Source of the DNA: Volutella citrinella
Lineage: Eukaryota; Ascomycota; Sordariomycetes; Hypocreales; Nectriaceae
Assembly (NCBI GenBank): GCA_034401135.1
Contig: JAWZSP010000002.1
Coordinates: 2,294,001-2,358,000 of the forward strand
Direction: 5' to 3'
DNA: 64,000 nt
The translations under genes and the position numbers were made by a program. The notes beneath the pieces are model-generated. The model saw only the letters and a list, made by a program, of their open reading frames with translations. It ran no database searches and was not told the origin of the DNA. Positions 34,301 through 46,720 of this stretch are shown here, in pieces. Numbering within the stretch: the first letter of the stretch is position 1; each line of letters opens with the position of its first letter.

Positions 34301-34994
34301 CGTCTTGGTGGAGGAGGGGAGGGTGGCTGAGAGCCTCTCATTTGTGGTGACCGGGTTAGGCTAACCGACGCTGATGGCGTATGAGGTCGACTCGGGATCT
34401 TGAATGACTTGGACGCAGCCCCTGGTGTTGAAGGAGGTGCGACGGCATCTGGGTTCAAGAAGGGAGACTGATCTGGAGGAGGGAAGCTGGAAACCCGTCC
34501 TTTGGGGGGCGATTGAGGAGGCTGGACTGTGACGGCCGGAGGAGGAGCTTGTTGCTGCTGCTGTTGTTGCTGCTGCTGCGGGATAGGCTGGGGCTTCGAG
34601 TTTAAAGGTGGCCGGGTCGAGGGATGAGGCGGAGGGGGTGGTGTGTCTACATCGCGACTCGCAATTGGAGGGGCAGCCCTGGGTTTCTCCTTGGGCCTGG
34701 TCGGCACGACGGGTGTCGTCGGAGCAGGATTAACATCTTGCGTTTGAACTGGCTTGAAGTCTCGCAGCCGATCAGGTTTGGGTGCTGGGGATATGGGTCG
34801 TGAGGGAGGCGCGGCGGGGAGGTTAATCGATTTGGCGGAGCTCGAGGCGGGATTGGAGCCTATGTTCTCAAACCTGGCCCTCAGCGACGAAACGGGTTTC
34901 TGCTAGCTATAAGCTGGTGGCCACAAACAGACGAAATAAGCACAAGGCCTACTATAGATGAGCCATCAGGCCCGTCACCAGCGGGAGGCTCCAT
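31351..34994 (-). CDS. Beta-propeller / type II inositol polyphosphate 5-phosphatase
   Basis: Predicted enzyme removing the 5-phosphate from phosphoinositides or inositol phosphates. Two exons: a short 34953-34994 (14 codons) and 31351-34899, giving 1196 aa. The intron of 53 nt ends in GCTAGCAG. Order of parts: proline/serine-rich disordered N-terminus to about residue 420, with a polyglutamine run near 120 (CAG/CAA repeats at 34551-34580); a WD-like beta-propeller (about 430-810; for example RVWSLLEG, IWAAYNTGNICVYD, VLSLGADNKIKVWDG); then the 5-phosphatase domain. The catalytic motifs are FFTWNAG (about 834), FGFQELVDL, NCHLAAGQ, INGDLNYRI, SPAWCDRLLY (about 1127) and SDHRPV (about 1154). 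This propeller-phosphatase order is known from fungal and plant 5-phosphatases. Polyproline stretches suggest SH3 or membrane-traffic partners, which is inference. Confidence 0.92.
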
Positions 34995-36224
34995 GATGCT
35001 TGGCAGAATGCCCCTCGACAGCGGGGCCAAGGATTACCCACTACACCTGCGCCGAGGTAGGCTTGCATATGAAGGCATCAAAGCCAGGGCGAGGACAGCA
35101 GAGTCGAGGATGCTAGGCGGACCGACGAGAGGAGGCCCGCGCACAAGAGCAAGCGAGTGTCGTCCGAAGGGCGCCGTCAAGTGCTGGGCGAGGTAACGAA
35201 GGCAAGCCTCAGGAGAGCTGGCGTTGGGAGGTGAGGGCGAGCTGTTGGGGTGCGACAGGACAACGGCGGGGCTTAAGATGCTGCTGCATACTAGGAAAAG
35301 CAGCCCCTGTGGGACGCGGGAGAAGTGCAGGCTGGGGGCCCGAGAGACGGCTGGTCGGTGATTGTTTTTTCTCTCTCTCGGCTGGCTGTTGATCCCCTAT
35401 TCGCCTCGTGGCCTTTGATGTTGCAGCTTTTGTCTTGGATGTCTTGCGTGGTCTCTCACAATTTCCAGCACTGGCGCGGGCTGGCTGAGCCACCCTTATG
35501 TCATAAGGTAAGTGGGTGCGTGGCCCGGCAGGGGCTCGTACTGTATCTGGCACACGTAAGACAGCAGAGAATACAGTGTGGTTATGGGGCATTGCGTCTC
35601 CCCAGGCGCGCCACAGCGGGGGGAACACGCCAAAGACCAAGGTGCTAAAAATGGCGGCCAATGCCTGTTGCAGGGGTGTTGCCGCACTCACCTCCACCGT
35701 CCATGGATGGAGCCCGCCTGTTCCGTCACACTTCCGCCGGCACTGGGCGGTGCCCTGAGCGTCAGTGCCGCCTAGCGTTGGCTGGCGCCTGACGATCGCT
35801 GAAACGATGCACTGACGGCTGCAACGGTTGCCGGGCCATCAGCAGCAGCGCAGTGACAGGCCAGCTCTAACGGGATTGGCCTGGTTTGGGCGGCTTGGCT
35901 GTTAGTGCTCCAATACTCGTAGCGTTCCGTGTACAGTACGTCCTCGTGTGCCCACTGTCCGACCAGCATCTTGGTTCCAGTGCAGCTTTGCCGGGCTCTG
36001 GAACTTTGGAAGCCTGTCCGGGCGGCTCCCATGGCGGTACGTACCTGGACTCCTGTTCCGTTGATGGAGCCCACCACCAACCGGGGTGGTCTTTCAAAAA
36101 GTGTCAGGCCATTCCACTTACACTTTGGCAAAACCCTGTCTACTTTATCTCACATCCGGCCTCGGCTTCCATCAAGCCCAGATTCAGAGATTGTTGACCC
36201 GCGACTCGCAGAGCTACCTTGAAG
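34995..36224. other. Intergenic, divergent promoters
   Basis: Lies between the leftward 5-phosphatase gene and the rightward micro-exon gene. A GTACGTAC-like palindrome is near 36036-36045. No gene seen. Confidence 0.5.
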
Positions 36225-36783
36225 ATGAACACTGTGAGTTAACTCCCACTCTGCGACTCTGCCGCGCTGTGCCATCCTCTGCGCCGATCTCGTATCCCCA
36301 TACTAACTAGCCTGTGTAGGTCAAGTCATTCTGGTTCGTGTCCAGCGCTTAATCCTCGCCACAGTCACAGTCTAACTGACCATATTGCTGGCAACAGGCT
36401 CGGATGGGGCTCCCTCTGTGTTGGTATGATGGCCTCCTTACGCGCAGCCCGTTGTCGCGTTTCCTGTATGTCCCGAATTGACCGATCCAATAGCTGCCGG
36501 TGGCGCCTACGTGGTGGCCAAGCGCCAGATCAACGCCGATCGCCAGTCCAAGATGGAGGCCATGCGCAAAAAGCAGGCCATGATTGAGTCCCTCGAGCAA
36601 GCCCAGGGCGTCAACGGCTACCCTGCGCGTACCGACAGCACTGGCTCGCCCAGCCAGGAAGCGACGAGCGATCCTGCCCCAACCAGACATGCACCGTTGA
36701 CCGAAGCCGAGCGCACGGCCGAGAAGAGCAAATATGAAAGTGAGGTGCCATACAAAGCACGAACAGGGAACCGGCTCTCCTAA
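36225..36783 (+). CDS. Small single-pass membrane protein with micro-exons (DUF4748-like)
   Basis: A 112-aa protein split over four exons, three of them tiny: 36225-36233 (9 nt), 36320-36333 (14 nt), 36398-36423 (26 nt) and 36494-36783. Each intron has good signals (GTGAGT with ACTAAC and GTAG; GTTCGT with TCTAACTGAC and ACAG; GTATGA and ATAG), and all joins keep one frame. The product begins MNTVKSFWLGWGSLCVAAGG and continues AYVVAKRQINADR. This is one hydrophobic segment at residues 6-25 followed by a basic amphipathic helix. The C-terminal half is polar and ends SKYESEVPYKARTGNRLS. It resembles the short fungal DUF4748 family, which I recall only loosely, so the family name is tentative. 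An N-terminal helix with basic flank would fit mitochondrial inner membrane or ER; this is inference. Confidence 0.75.
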
Positions 36784-37471
36784 TACTGTGGCCAAAACGA
36801 AGCTGTGGCCACAACTGTTCACCCAGCAGCTGCAGAAGACGCCAGAAGGAATTGAAGATTGAAGAGGCGGAAGCTCTGATGCTCATGCGCACCGCGTATC
36901 TCTCGAAAAGCTTGTGTACAATTACTGTTCCTACCTATCTACCTAGAACACCATGACGAAAAAACTCGAATATGTCGAAAACGAGCACTTTTTTTCCCTC
37001 CTTTCCCTCAGCACCGGCAGGGTTCGGCAATGTCATGGTCACATCCTTGCTGGGTGGAGCATATCGTATCTAGTTCTCATGGGTGAGTCCGGAACCATCT
37101 ATCTCCGGTGTCTCTGCTCCGTCACCTTGCCATACTACAACAGGTAGGACAGCGTAGAAGGCAATTAATCGCACCAATGCTATAATTAGTGTACCTGGCA
37201 GCTTGCCTGTGAATTTGCAACCACTCTGTGGTGACCTCATAACGATTGTCCGCCGCTTATCGGCGACTTCCATTCGTCAACTCATGGAAGCCGAAGTATA
37301 TCCGAGACACCTCCCAGCGCAAGCTCTCTCTGCCTGTTGGACGAGCTGGCAGGAGCTTGCTTACCGGTGACAACCTCGAATTGCTCTCTCGTGATACGCG
37401 TCCGAATTACTTCGTGGCACCCGCCATCCTTCTCGCCAGGCAAGGGCTTTATCCCCATCTTTGCCTTCGCC
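36784..37471. other. Intergenic between co-directional genes
   Basis: 3' flank of the micro-exon gene and promoter/leader of the CID gene. No additional gene, repeat or RNA recognised. Confidence 0.5.
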
Positions 37472-39103
37472 ATGGCTACCACGCCTGAGCTTGCAATCGC
37501 AAAGGCGACCCTCTCCGCCACGCTGTTTCGTGCCGACCCGTCGTCGCTGAGCCGCCCTGCCGTCGACGCATTCTTCCCGCTTGTCGACGCCGCCCTCGCC
37601 CAGTGCTCCCGCCCCAACGTCCAGGTTTGCTCCATTGCTTGATTAAGCTCCCAGTCTTGTCCCACAGAGGCACTAAAATTTCCTGTTTCCCCCTGGCAGA
37701 GATGCAAAGCTTGGATTGTCGACAACGTTGTCCCATCGCCCGCCCGTACCACTGCCCTTGCCAAGTTCCTGGCTGCGCTGTCCAAGAGCTTGCAGGATGA
37801 CGGCCAGCGCCCGAGTATCAAGAGGAGGAGGCTGCACGTGCTGTACCTAGTCAATGATGTGCTGCATCACGTCGGAAAGAGGATCGGCGACAACAAGTTT
37901 GCGACTGCGTGGGAGGCTGTGTTGCCAGGCCTGTTCGCACTGGCCGGGGCATTCGACAACTGCCCCAAGCACAAGAAAAAGCTACACAGCCTTGTGGAAC
38001 TATGGGAGGCAAAGCTACACATCAACTCGGGTGTAATCGCCAAGCTTCGGACCGCTCTGGAAACAGGACAAGCCAGCGAAATGGCCACCAGCTCCCAAGC
38101 CTCTGGCATTCCGCGCAAGGTCTCCAAGGATGCGCCTTACACACTCCCTGCTTCGCACGGCGACCCTACGACGCCCTGGTACGACCTCCCAGCCGGTACA
38201 TGGCTCCCGCATCTCGCCCCGAATTCGACGAAGCCAATGCTACCAGAACTTATCCGACCCATCCAGCTGGCTCCCGGCCCCGCAGAGAAAGCGCTTGTCG
38301 CGGCCGTGCAGGGTTTGCTTTCCGACGTCGACCGCTTGTTTTCCAAGGGCCGGATGATGGATGACGAACCCGAAGTTGACTTGAACGAGCTCGGTGAACG
38401 TGTCATCCTGGACGAAATCACTGGGGAGGTGATCGGGGGTGAAACATATTACGGATGGTCCCGCCAGTTTTGCGAGAAGATGAAGCAAAGGAAACGAAGG
38501 GGAAGCAAGGGTCCACACCGAGGCAGATCCCGTTCTCGATCTAGCAGCTACTCCAGGGGCAGATCGCGGAGCTATTCTCCCGATTCCAAGCGCAGACGCC
38601 TCAGCCGGTCCAGCAGCCGATCTTATACCAGTCGCAGCCGGTCTCGAAGTCCAGTCGGACGTAATAACAGGCCCACCAACCGCCGTTCCCATAGCAGATC
38701 GCGCTCGCGGTCTCGCTCGCGATCCCCATTTCGCCAGGAGCACCACAGACCTGCTTCGGATCACCGTTTTACCCAGCAATCTTTCCCGCCGCCGCCGCCG
38801 CCGCCACCACCACCACCACCTCCCATTCCACACCTTCCGAGTGACTTGCCAATGCCTCCACCGCCGCCTTCCGGATATCCGGGCTCTTGGCCACCACCCC
38901 CTCCACTCCCTCCCCTAGGCGGCCCCCCTCCTCACGGTTGGGTCCCTCCCCAAGGGATGATGCCTCAGATGATGGGCTGGCAAGGTGTCCCACCACCGCC
39001 CCCTCCCCCACCGCCTCATAATCATTATGGTGGAGGTCGGGGAAATGGCGGTTATCGTGGGCGAGGCAGAGGGGGCTACGACCGTGGACGAGGAGGGTGG
39101 TGA
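37472..39103 (+). CDS. CID-domain protein with RS, poly-proline and RGG regions
   Basis: Likely nuclear RNA-processing factor that reads the RNA polymerase II C-terminal domain. Two exons: 37472-37624 and 37700-39103, 518 aa, with a 75-nt intron. The N-terminal CID (about residues 1-150) contains CKAWIVDNVV, RRRLHVLYLVNDVLHHV and KKKLHSLVELWEAK, matching the CTD-interaction fold. A linker holds PWYDLPAGTWLPHL. Then come an RS-rich block (about 315-385), a run of 13 prolines with a further proline-rich area, and a C-terminal GGRGNGGYRGRGRGGYDRGRGGW tail of RGG type. This order resembles the CHERP/SCAF group of splicing and termination factors, but no SURP or G-patch domain is seen, so the orthologue is not named. 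The ATG lies in a good context (CGCCATGG). Confidence 0.88.
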
Positions 39104-40086
39104 AATTTGTGCAACGAAGGAACGGAGCATTGCGTACTTGTGAACCTCTACAAATAGATACCCAAAGCTGAATCACATCAAAGCGCATGTTGATGCATCA
39201 ACACTCAAATGACATTCGCCGCGTGATCAATGAAAATCTATCCGGTCGACTTTTAGTCTTACTCATTCATCGTCTACATAGACCAAGCACCGTTGTCCCA
39301 TTCTCACCCCCCTCCGCCTTCCAGGACACCTAGTCTCTCTTCGCACGCGCAGTCACTACTATAGCAAGCGGCTGATACGTGCCCGTACGCCGCCGACGTA
39401 ACGGATAGACGGGGGGACAACAGCAACAAGACACTCGTCGTAATTCCTCCATACGCCTGGTCTCTCAAAGCTGGTTCCAAGGGAGCAAGTAAAGAGAAAA
39501 AAAAATGAAGAAATAATAAGAACTAACGGAAGAAGGATGAAAAAAGAGGTTGGAAGAAAAAGTATGAAAACAGGAGGCAACAGTGATGGAGGACCATAGA
39601 AGAGAGCAAGCCTTGAGCAAGGCTCATTCGTTTATATGGGCCCTTTGATAGGTTCATTCTCAGACCCACCCGGTTTCCGACAAGCGTTGACCTTTTTGGA
39701 GAAGAGGGATAAGTGGGAGCTGAATTATGGCCAATAGCGTAGACCATCCTGAGAGCTGCGAGGTTTTGTGTGTGGACCGATTTGGCACAATGAGGCCAAT
39801 CTCTAGAGTGCGGAGGAGAATTCAGGATGCGCAGGGCTATACCGCCGTGTCTCCAAGCCCCTAGTTTGTGAAGTTTCAAGCTCCAACAATTAAGCGGCTC
39901 TCGAGTCGAAACTGCCATCAACTGTGTACCTGTTGTTGAAGACCGAAAATGGTGGAGAATTTTTTTGGGTCGGACGATCCTCCCAGGCAGGTTTTATACG
40001 AGGTATGTGAAATGCTTGGGTTCCCAGTTCTAGCCGTGGAACAGGGCTGCTCGATGGCTTGGCCCTCAGATAGCCAGGAGAAATAG
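39104..40086. other. Convergent 3' intergenic region
   Basis: AT-richer DNA between the CID gene and RTS1, with purine runs near 39500-39560. Presumably both 3' UTRs. Nothing else seen. Confidence 0.55.
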
Positions 40087-42315
40087 CTATCGGCTTCGCG
40101 TGGACCCCACAGAGTTCTGGCGCTCGTGGAGGCTGGGCCGGCGACCAGTCGCAGAGCCATCCTGCAGCTTCAGGGAGTCCAGGCGCTTTTGGTTATCTTC
40201 AGTGACAGGATCGATCTCGTCCACACGGGCGAGCGGAGTAACGTGAGCACGACCCGGAGCATCGGCGACACCATTTGTTTCCCTCTGTTGATTCGCTCTC
40301 TCGCTTAACGCAGCCCATTTGCGCTCCCGAAGTGCCTCGCGGGCGGCAGCACTGTTTTGCTGTTCCGTGTACTCGTGCGAACAGTCGTCAAAGAGTTGCG
40401 GGTTGATCTCCATGAACAGCTTCATGGCATTATACACCATGCCGTGAATGGTCCTGTGACATGTGTCAGCGGCCAGCCTTATATTATTGTCGCCGCGAGA
40501 TTGGTTCTTACCTGTTCCAGTGACCCTTCGAGTTTTCGTAAAGCGGAGCAAACATGATGGGAAGAATGATCTCCACATTGTCGCTGACGAGGTTGCAGAA
40601 GTATTCGTTGTTCCAGAAGTACAGTGCACGCTCGGCGACTTGGAAATGTGGGCTGGCAACCGATTTCGCCAGTTGATGGAAAAGAGGCTCTTGGACCTTG
40701 GCGAATTCAGCGGGGTCCATTACCTCGAAAATATCTTCAACCTCGTTAAGGAACATGACTTCCTTGGTGCTGTTGACCTTTGGCCAATAGCGGAGCAGCC
40801 CAAGCACGACCTGTCGACGAATTAGCATTGGTATTAGAGTCAGTATATGTGAGGGGGGAAAACGTACGTCTTCGGTCAGCGATGCATCCTTTTCCAAGAA
40901 TTGCACAATGCAATACGCAAGCTGTGGGTGGTACATGCTGAGGCTCTTGGGCTTGTGGAGAGGCAACAGAACTCGGGTCAGGAAGATCTTGTGTTCCTCC
41001 TTGAGCGGCAGGGCGAAGCCGTTGATGATGGACCCAAGAATCTCCAGCAGCTCGGCGATGCCATTGAAGCGTTCCGTCTCATAGGTGAATTGGAAGAAGA
41101 CGTTGTTGATGGACCGTCGGATGAAGGACCGTAGGTTCAAGAATTTGCCGTAGATGCGATGAAGCGTCGTCTTCAGGAAGTCCCGCTCACGAGGGTCCTC
41201 GGAATCGAAGAGCTCAAGAAGCTGGAGAACGAAGCTATGGTCGATATACGCCTTGGCGATGTTTGTGTTGAAGTCCTGGCTCTCGATAAACCGTAGGAAG
41301 AACTCGTATACGACCTGGATATGGGGCCAAGCAACCTCCAGGACGGGCTCATCCTCCTCTGGATCGAATGCCTCACCCTGGGGGTTCATAGGTGGCGGAA
41401 TAGGGCGGAAAAGATTCTTGGCAAACATATCAACAACCTTGGGATACATCGGCTCAGTGATCACTTGTCGGTTGTTAGCGACGTAATCAAGGAGCTCATG
41501 CAGAGCCAGGCGCTTGATTTCCTTGGATTTCATGTCACCGCTGGCATCATTGAAATCGAAGATGACGTTGCACTGGTCAATCTTTTGCATGAATAGCTCC
41601 TGGCGTCGGTTGGGGGGGACTTCGTGAAAGCCAGGGAGCTTTTCAAGCTCGCGATGGGCAGATATATCGAATCGCGATGAATGTTGGCGTTTGGGGGTCC
41701 GCAGCCCATCAGGGATGGCATCCCGGTTGTCCATCCCCCTGTGAATCAGGAGGGACTTCTGGCCAGCTTTGGGAGGGGCCAAGTCATGCGGCATCGTCTC
41801 CGCGGCACCGGGAGGGGGAACATGCTGGAATATGGTCAATCACACGTTCTACAGCGACGGTGCGACAAGGCACGAAACAGGACAAGAAACGAAAAGACAA
41901 GGTAGCGACGTACTCCTGGGGTCGGGCTGATGATGACAGTTGGCGGCAGTCGGGCGTTGGAGGGGCCACCATTGGGACTGGAGGCACCTCCAGCGCCGAA
42001 GCGATCAGGGGCGTTGGCCCCTTGGGCCGCGTTGGGAGGCTGCGAGGCGCCGCCATGATCACCGGAGCTGTTCGGGGGGAGAGGCTTATTGCGAGGGTCG
42101 TTGAGGGTCGTGGAGGAAGAGTTAGGCGTTAGAACAGGAGACTGGTTCGAATCCCGGGAAGGCGAAGCGGTGCCATCCTTTGATTCCTTGTTCTTCTTAG
42201 ATGACTTGCTGGAATCTTTTCCCCGCGAGAGCTTCTCCTCGACGACATGTCAGTACATCCGTCAAGATCTTCAGGCCTAGAAGGAACTTACCACTCGCTG
42301 GCGCAAGCGATTCAT
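40087..42315 (-). CDS. RTS1: PP2A regulatory subunit B56 (Rts1/ParA type)
   Basis: B'-type regulatory subunit that directs protein phosphatase 2A to substrates in mitosis, septation and stress. Five exons are inferred: 42292-42315 (8 codons), 41914-42237, 40868-41824, 40512-40810 and 40087-40453, total 656 aa. All joins keep frame. The one at 40867/40810 gives [17 protein letters not shown] and the one at 40511/40453 gives [15 protein letters not shown], both family sequence. The N-terminus is polar and S/T/P-rich (exon 2). The B56 HEAT-like domain runs from about [16 protein letters not shown] to FDDCSHEY. The C-tail is charged. The first intron would use a GAG acceptor (TCGAG), so the tiny first exon is the least certain part. 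Long C/T-rich leader upstream on the minus strand. Confidence 0.92.
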
Positions 42316-44287
42316 CGTGTTGGACAGAATGGTAGCTTATGGTGGGGGAGGGTTCAGGCGCCGACTCGGCTGGGACAACGCGGTGGGGCAACCGTGCGAC
42401 GACGTCAGGGACAGGAGAGCACCGATAGAGCGAAGATATCGATGCAGAATAGTGTATCGAGGGGTTCGATGGCGATCTAAGGATGAGAGCGCCGCGGGAG
42501 GATGGTCCTGGGCGGATGGGCTGCGGAGGAGGCGAGCCCAAGCACGTCGAGCAAGGGACAACGAGAAGGGGCTAGTCGTGTTGACGTCGGCGTCGAGCTC
42601 AGCGCCAGGTCGGGGTGAGTACAGCGACAGCTGAAGTCGACGGGAAGGAAAGAGGCTCGATTGTCGGAATAACCGAAGCCAAGGTGATATCGTTTCAGCC
42701 TGGAAGCGCTGAACCAGCCAGGCTCGGAGGGATGTCGGGACGAAAGGCGGCGGTGCTGGCTCCTCACGTTGGCGCTGGCAATGGGGAGCACTCAGGACTG
42801 GCGCTCCTGGGCTGGGCGGGGGAAGCAGCGGCGGCGGCTGCTGACGCTTCAGGGATCGATCGGAACGGATGAAGGACGAGAGAGGAAGTATGATGAGATT
42901 GGAGGGGAGGTGAGGAGAGAGATGCGGTCGAGGCTCGCAGTCGTCGGGGCAGCAGCGTCGTCGCCTTCGTAGTCGTTTTGGTTGTTGGGCGCCAGCGATG
43001 AGAGGTTGTGGTGCTTTGCGGGGGGGAAGCTCTCGAGGACGCGCCGTTAACGTGCGAGTTCTGAGCCAGCCCCCGTGAGAAACGCACCCGCTAATTTGAT
43101 AGTGGCCGGGGGGCGGGCTAGGAGGCGGCTGGCGGGCTGTGGCGGTGTAATCTAGCAGCTGGGGCGGGTGATTCCTAGTGCTACCTACCTTACTCCGTCA
43201 TGCTGGGTCACAAGCTGAGCGCCAGTGCTTTCTTGGCTCCGGGTCCCTCGAGTCGCCTGAGGATATTGGGACGGGATGCTCCCAGCCAGTCCCGCCACTT
43301 TACTTGCCGCCTGTTGGTCCTCCTGGGCAGGAGGGGGACCATCCAACCAGGAGGTGGGTGGGTAAAGGAGACGGGATGCTGAGGCTGAAAGCCACCGGGA
43401 CAGTGCAGCGCACAGTAGTTACGTAGTGGTGCGCGGTTGAGACGGCTCTGCCGTGCAGCTAGCCTCCTCAAGACGAGACGGTTTCTCGCAACGTTTCTGA
43501 TAATATCGGGCGGGCATTGAACGAATTTCCAGAAATCACCAATGTCAATGCACTCGGGTCTAACCTGTTAACACTTCAAAATTTTGAGGTGGGTTAGGCT
43601 TGGCGAACATCAACACGCTGATAATAAACTCCTCAAGTGTACTCCGCAAAGTCCAAGGATTGCACAGATATTTTATCAAGGCCCATCCTGCAATGAAACT
43701 CGGCTTATTTGCCAATTGCCGCCGGTTCCATTGCCTGCGACGACCTGCCGACAGGTAGACATACCGCCACAGCATAGGCCGGGACAAAACCCAAGCCACA
43801 TGCCTGGTCCCCAGTTTTCCCCTGGTTGGTGCCCACTGCCGAGAAAATCCAGGTGGCTGAAGCACTAAAGGCCACTCTGCTACAGTATGGGAGGGGAAAT
43901 TCACACTTTGCCCACCTGGCGCTGGTTTGCAACCCAAGCCAACAAAATGTCAGGAGGTCATCATTCATTATGCTTGCTCAATTAATTAGATGCACACATC
44001 CTCCATGTCACATCTCCCCACCAGCACCACCACTCCACACCTCCTGGCCCGGGGCTCATACCCAAACACCCGATCGCTATGAGCGCCATTGCGCAGCTGT
44101 GATTCGCTCCTTCCCGGTATCCACAATCGACTCAGGCCAGGATAAGTTTTGTTCTCACTTACACACTTCAATCAATCGCCACCGTAGCTACCTCCGCCAT
44201 CGCACGTCTCAATCGCCAAGTGTTTCTCGTCTGAAATAGAGAGCGTCGAATTTTCGAGGATAGCGCTAGCCGCGATCGTGGGCAATC
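42316..44287. other. Divergent promoter region of RTS1 and TFC1-like genes
   Basis: About 2 kb without a gene. The left 0.8 kb is purine-rich on + (C/T-rich in the RTS1 sense strand), which suits a long RTS1 leader. The right part is the promoter of the TFIIIC subunit gene. Open frames here are low-complexity. Confidence 0.5.
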
Positions 44288-46271
44288 ATGGACGTCTCCT
44301 CGGACGACGAAAGCTTCGGCACTAGCGTTGCCGATGACAAACTGTTGGAGACCGAACCTCCATTCCGCTCCAGCCCTGCGCCATCTGAGGCTGCCCCGGA
44401 GTATCCAGTTCCGGGTCGTGTTTTGGGTGCAGTGGAAATCCCTGCTGTTGTACAAAATGTCGATCGGGCGATGAGAGCGTTTGGTAGAGTGCCTCATTTA
44501 CAACATGTTGGTCCCTCACTATGCCTCCGCAAAAAGCGTCAAGACTTATGATCACGATAGGTCCTAGACCCAATGAGAAACTCAATTCCCTTTTACAGAA
44601 ACCCAGAGAGTCCGTTTTGCAAGCCCATTATGTCGCATAATGCTCGGAGCCACAATATCGTTCTCAAGATCACCGTACCCAAAAGGACGGGACGAAAACG
44701 GAAAAGAGGAACAAATGGCCCTTGGGAAGGCGATACCACAGTTCCGGATGCCAAATCCCAGTCTTCAACTCAACAAGAGGTCGACTCACACAGCCGGCTT
44801 GATGACCCTGCCTTTATTCGTCGCAAGCTCGAGGACAACATTGGCAATTACCACGTTGAGCCGGTGGGTGTAATCAAGTTTACTCATCGCTTCCGAGGAC
44901 TGGCGGATTTCTACTGGGATCCTAGAGGCTCAGACTTTGCTCAACGGTATGTGGATCAGGTTCTTCCAGGAGATGGTAAGCTCAGCCCTGTTCCTGCTCC
45001 GTGGAAAGTGGTTTGCCATTAACAGCCCCGAAGTGGACAAAATAAAGACCTTCAAGTTCAAACCAGGGGTCGACAAGGGACCGAACATCGATATCCTGCC
45101 GCCCCCGATATTTACGCACATGAGCCTTCCCTTCAATTACCAGTATTCGCAAAACCCCTACGTTCGTTCCACCGAGGATGGGGGGACTTTCAACACAACA
45201 GCCGTAAAGCAAGTCGGCTACTTCATCGGAGCGGAAGATCCCACTCCAGACGGGCCACAAATCCAACCAGACATGACAGATCCTCGAATGGTGGAAATAA
45301 TTGCCGAGTTGGAGGAGGCGTTTGAAGACCGTCCGGTCTGGACTCGCAGGTCGCTTCTCAATCACCTGGGTGGCAAGCTCAAGAATTGGAATGAGCTGAA
45401 AAAGTACCTCAACTACACCGCGTACCAGTTCAAGGGTGGCCCATGGAGAGATGGCGTGGTCCCATATGGCATTGATCCGAGGACGGATCCGAAATATCGA
45501 ATCTATCAGACCCTCATGTTCAAGCTCCCGAAACAGAAGCGGGCTAAGCAAGGACAGTCGTGGAAGTCGCTTCGCAAAGCTCAAATGGGTCCCGTCAAAG
45601 AGTTTGTCAAAGAGCTATCGGAAAGTCACATTTTTGACGGAGAAACGTATCACACCGATGGTAAGGTGTGGCAAGTCTGCGATATCACCGACCCTCTTCT
45701 AAGGGAGCTTCTTGATAACGCAGCGGTTCGGCCGGCATGGGACCCGAATAGCGGTTGGTATCATGGTGGGCTCTGGGCCAAGGTCAAGGCAGTAATGAAG
45801 ACGAAGTTGGTCGCCATCCAGTTTGGGCGCCGGGTTACGCGAGAGGACTTTGCGTCGACGCTACAAGCTGGTGACCAGACTCCCGTTCGTTCAGTGGGTG
45901 CCACACTACACCTCCCCTTGCCTAATCTTCACCTCACGGATGAAGAATTGACCCTGTTGCGTGGTCGCCAACCATCAAAGCGGAGCAAGCATAAAGGATA
46001 CAGTGTTCGGGTGAGAGACCCTGCCACACTATCCAAGCGAGACGTTAGTATGGCCGACTCTGGGAATACCAACGACGAGGCAAGAATGCTCGAGATTGAT
46101 GATCAGGCGCCATCGGGGCAGGAAGGTGATTCAGGGACTGAGGAGGACGATGATGAAGACGAAGACGATGATGAACAGGATCAAGATTCAAGGGATGGTG
46201 ATCCTGACATCGGCGATTCGGAAGAAGATGATGTCCCTGATAAGAGCAGGCTTGATGAGATGGAGGATTGA
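44288..46271 (+). CDS. TFC1: TFIIIC subunit tau95 / Sfc1 (GTF3C5-like)
   Basis: Subunit of RNA polymerase III factor TFIIIC, part of the tau-A module that contacts the A box of tRNA genes. Three exons: 44288-44506, 44561-44975 and 45034-46271, 623 aa. The joins give PHLQHV-LDPMRNSIPFY and VLPGD-VDKIKTFKF, as expected for the family. The second intron needs an AAG acceptor at 45033, because the upstream CAG shifts the frame. The N-terminal dimerisation domain has VPGRVLGAVEIPA and LKITVPKRTGRKRKRG. The C-terminal DNA-binding part has RPVWTRRSLLNHL, FKGGPWRDGVVPYGIDPRTDP and YQTLMFKLP. The end is a long acidic D/E tail. It is co-directional with the C2H2 gene that follows. Confidence 0.92.
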
Positions 46272-46720
46272 GGTGCCTCGTAATAGCAGACCATACCACA
46301 ATTCAACGATAAATTGCAGAGGTGCTTACTTGCCTTGAGAACAAGCGAACCAATAAGCCAAATCATAACGTCACCACCCTACTGTAGACGCCTTAAAAAG
46401 GGTTTGAAGGTGGAGATGAGTGCTCAAGTTGCTGCTGGGTGCTCCATGAGGGTACCGCGGCACCTCATCTCTGCACCTTGGAGGTGAATCAGGCACGCCT
46501 AGGCAGGTGCCCTCTGTGCCTGCTTGCACATATGCAGGAACCCAGTTGCCAGTAGCAACTTCCTTTCAAACTTTATAATCTGAAAAGTCGTCCTATAAAT
46601 TCCCCACCTTTGCCTCAACCTCTTGGTCTGACAAAGCCCCTTCAACTCCCCAAGCGACTCCTTCCCATCATAACATCTCCACCACCCACACCGAGGAGTA
46701 GTCCCCGCTTACGATTTAGA
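46272..46720. other. Intergenic, promoter of the C2H2 gene
   Basis: 3' flank of TFC1 and probable promoter/leader of the zinc-finger gene. The frame is open upstream of 46721 to about 46610 but P/S-rich and without motifs. Confidence 0.5.

Noticed and set aside
42144..42158. GGTTCGAATCCCGGG resembling a tRNA B-box
   Set aside because: It lies within coding exon 2 of RTS1; no A-box or cloverleaf arms are found at the right distance.
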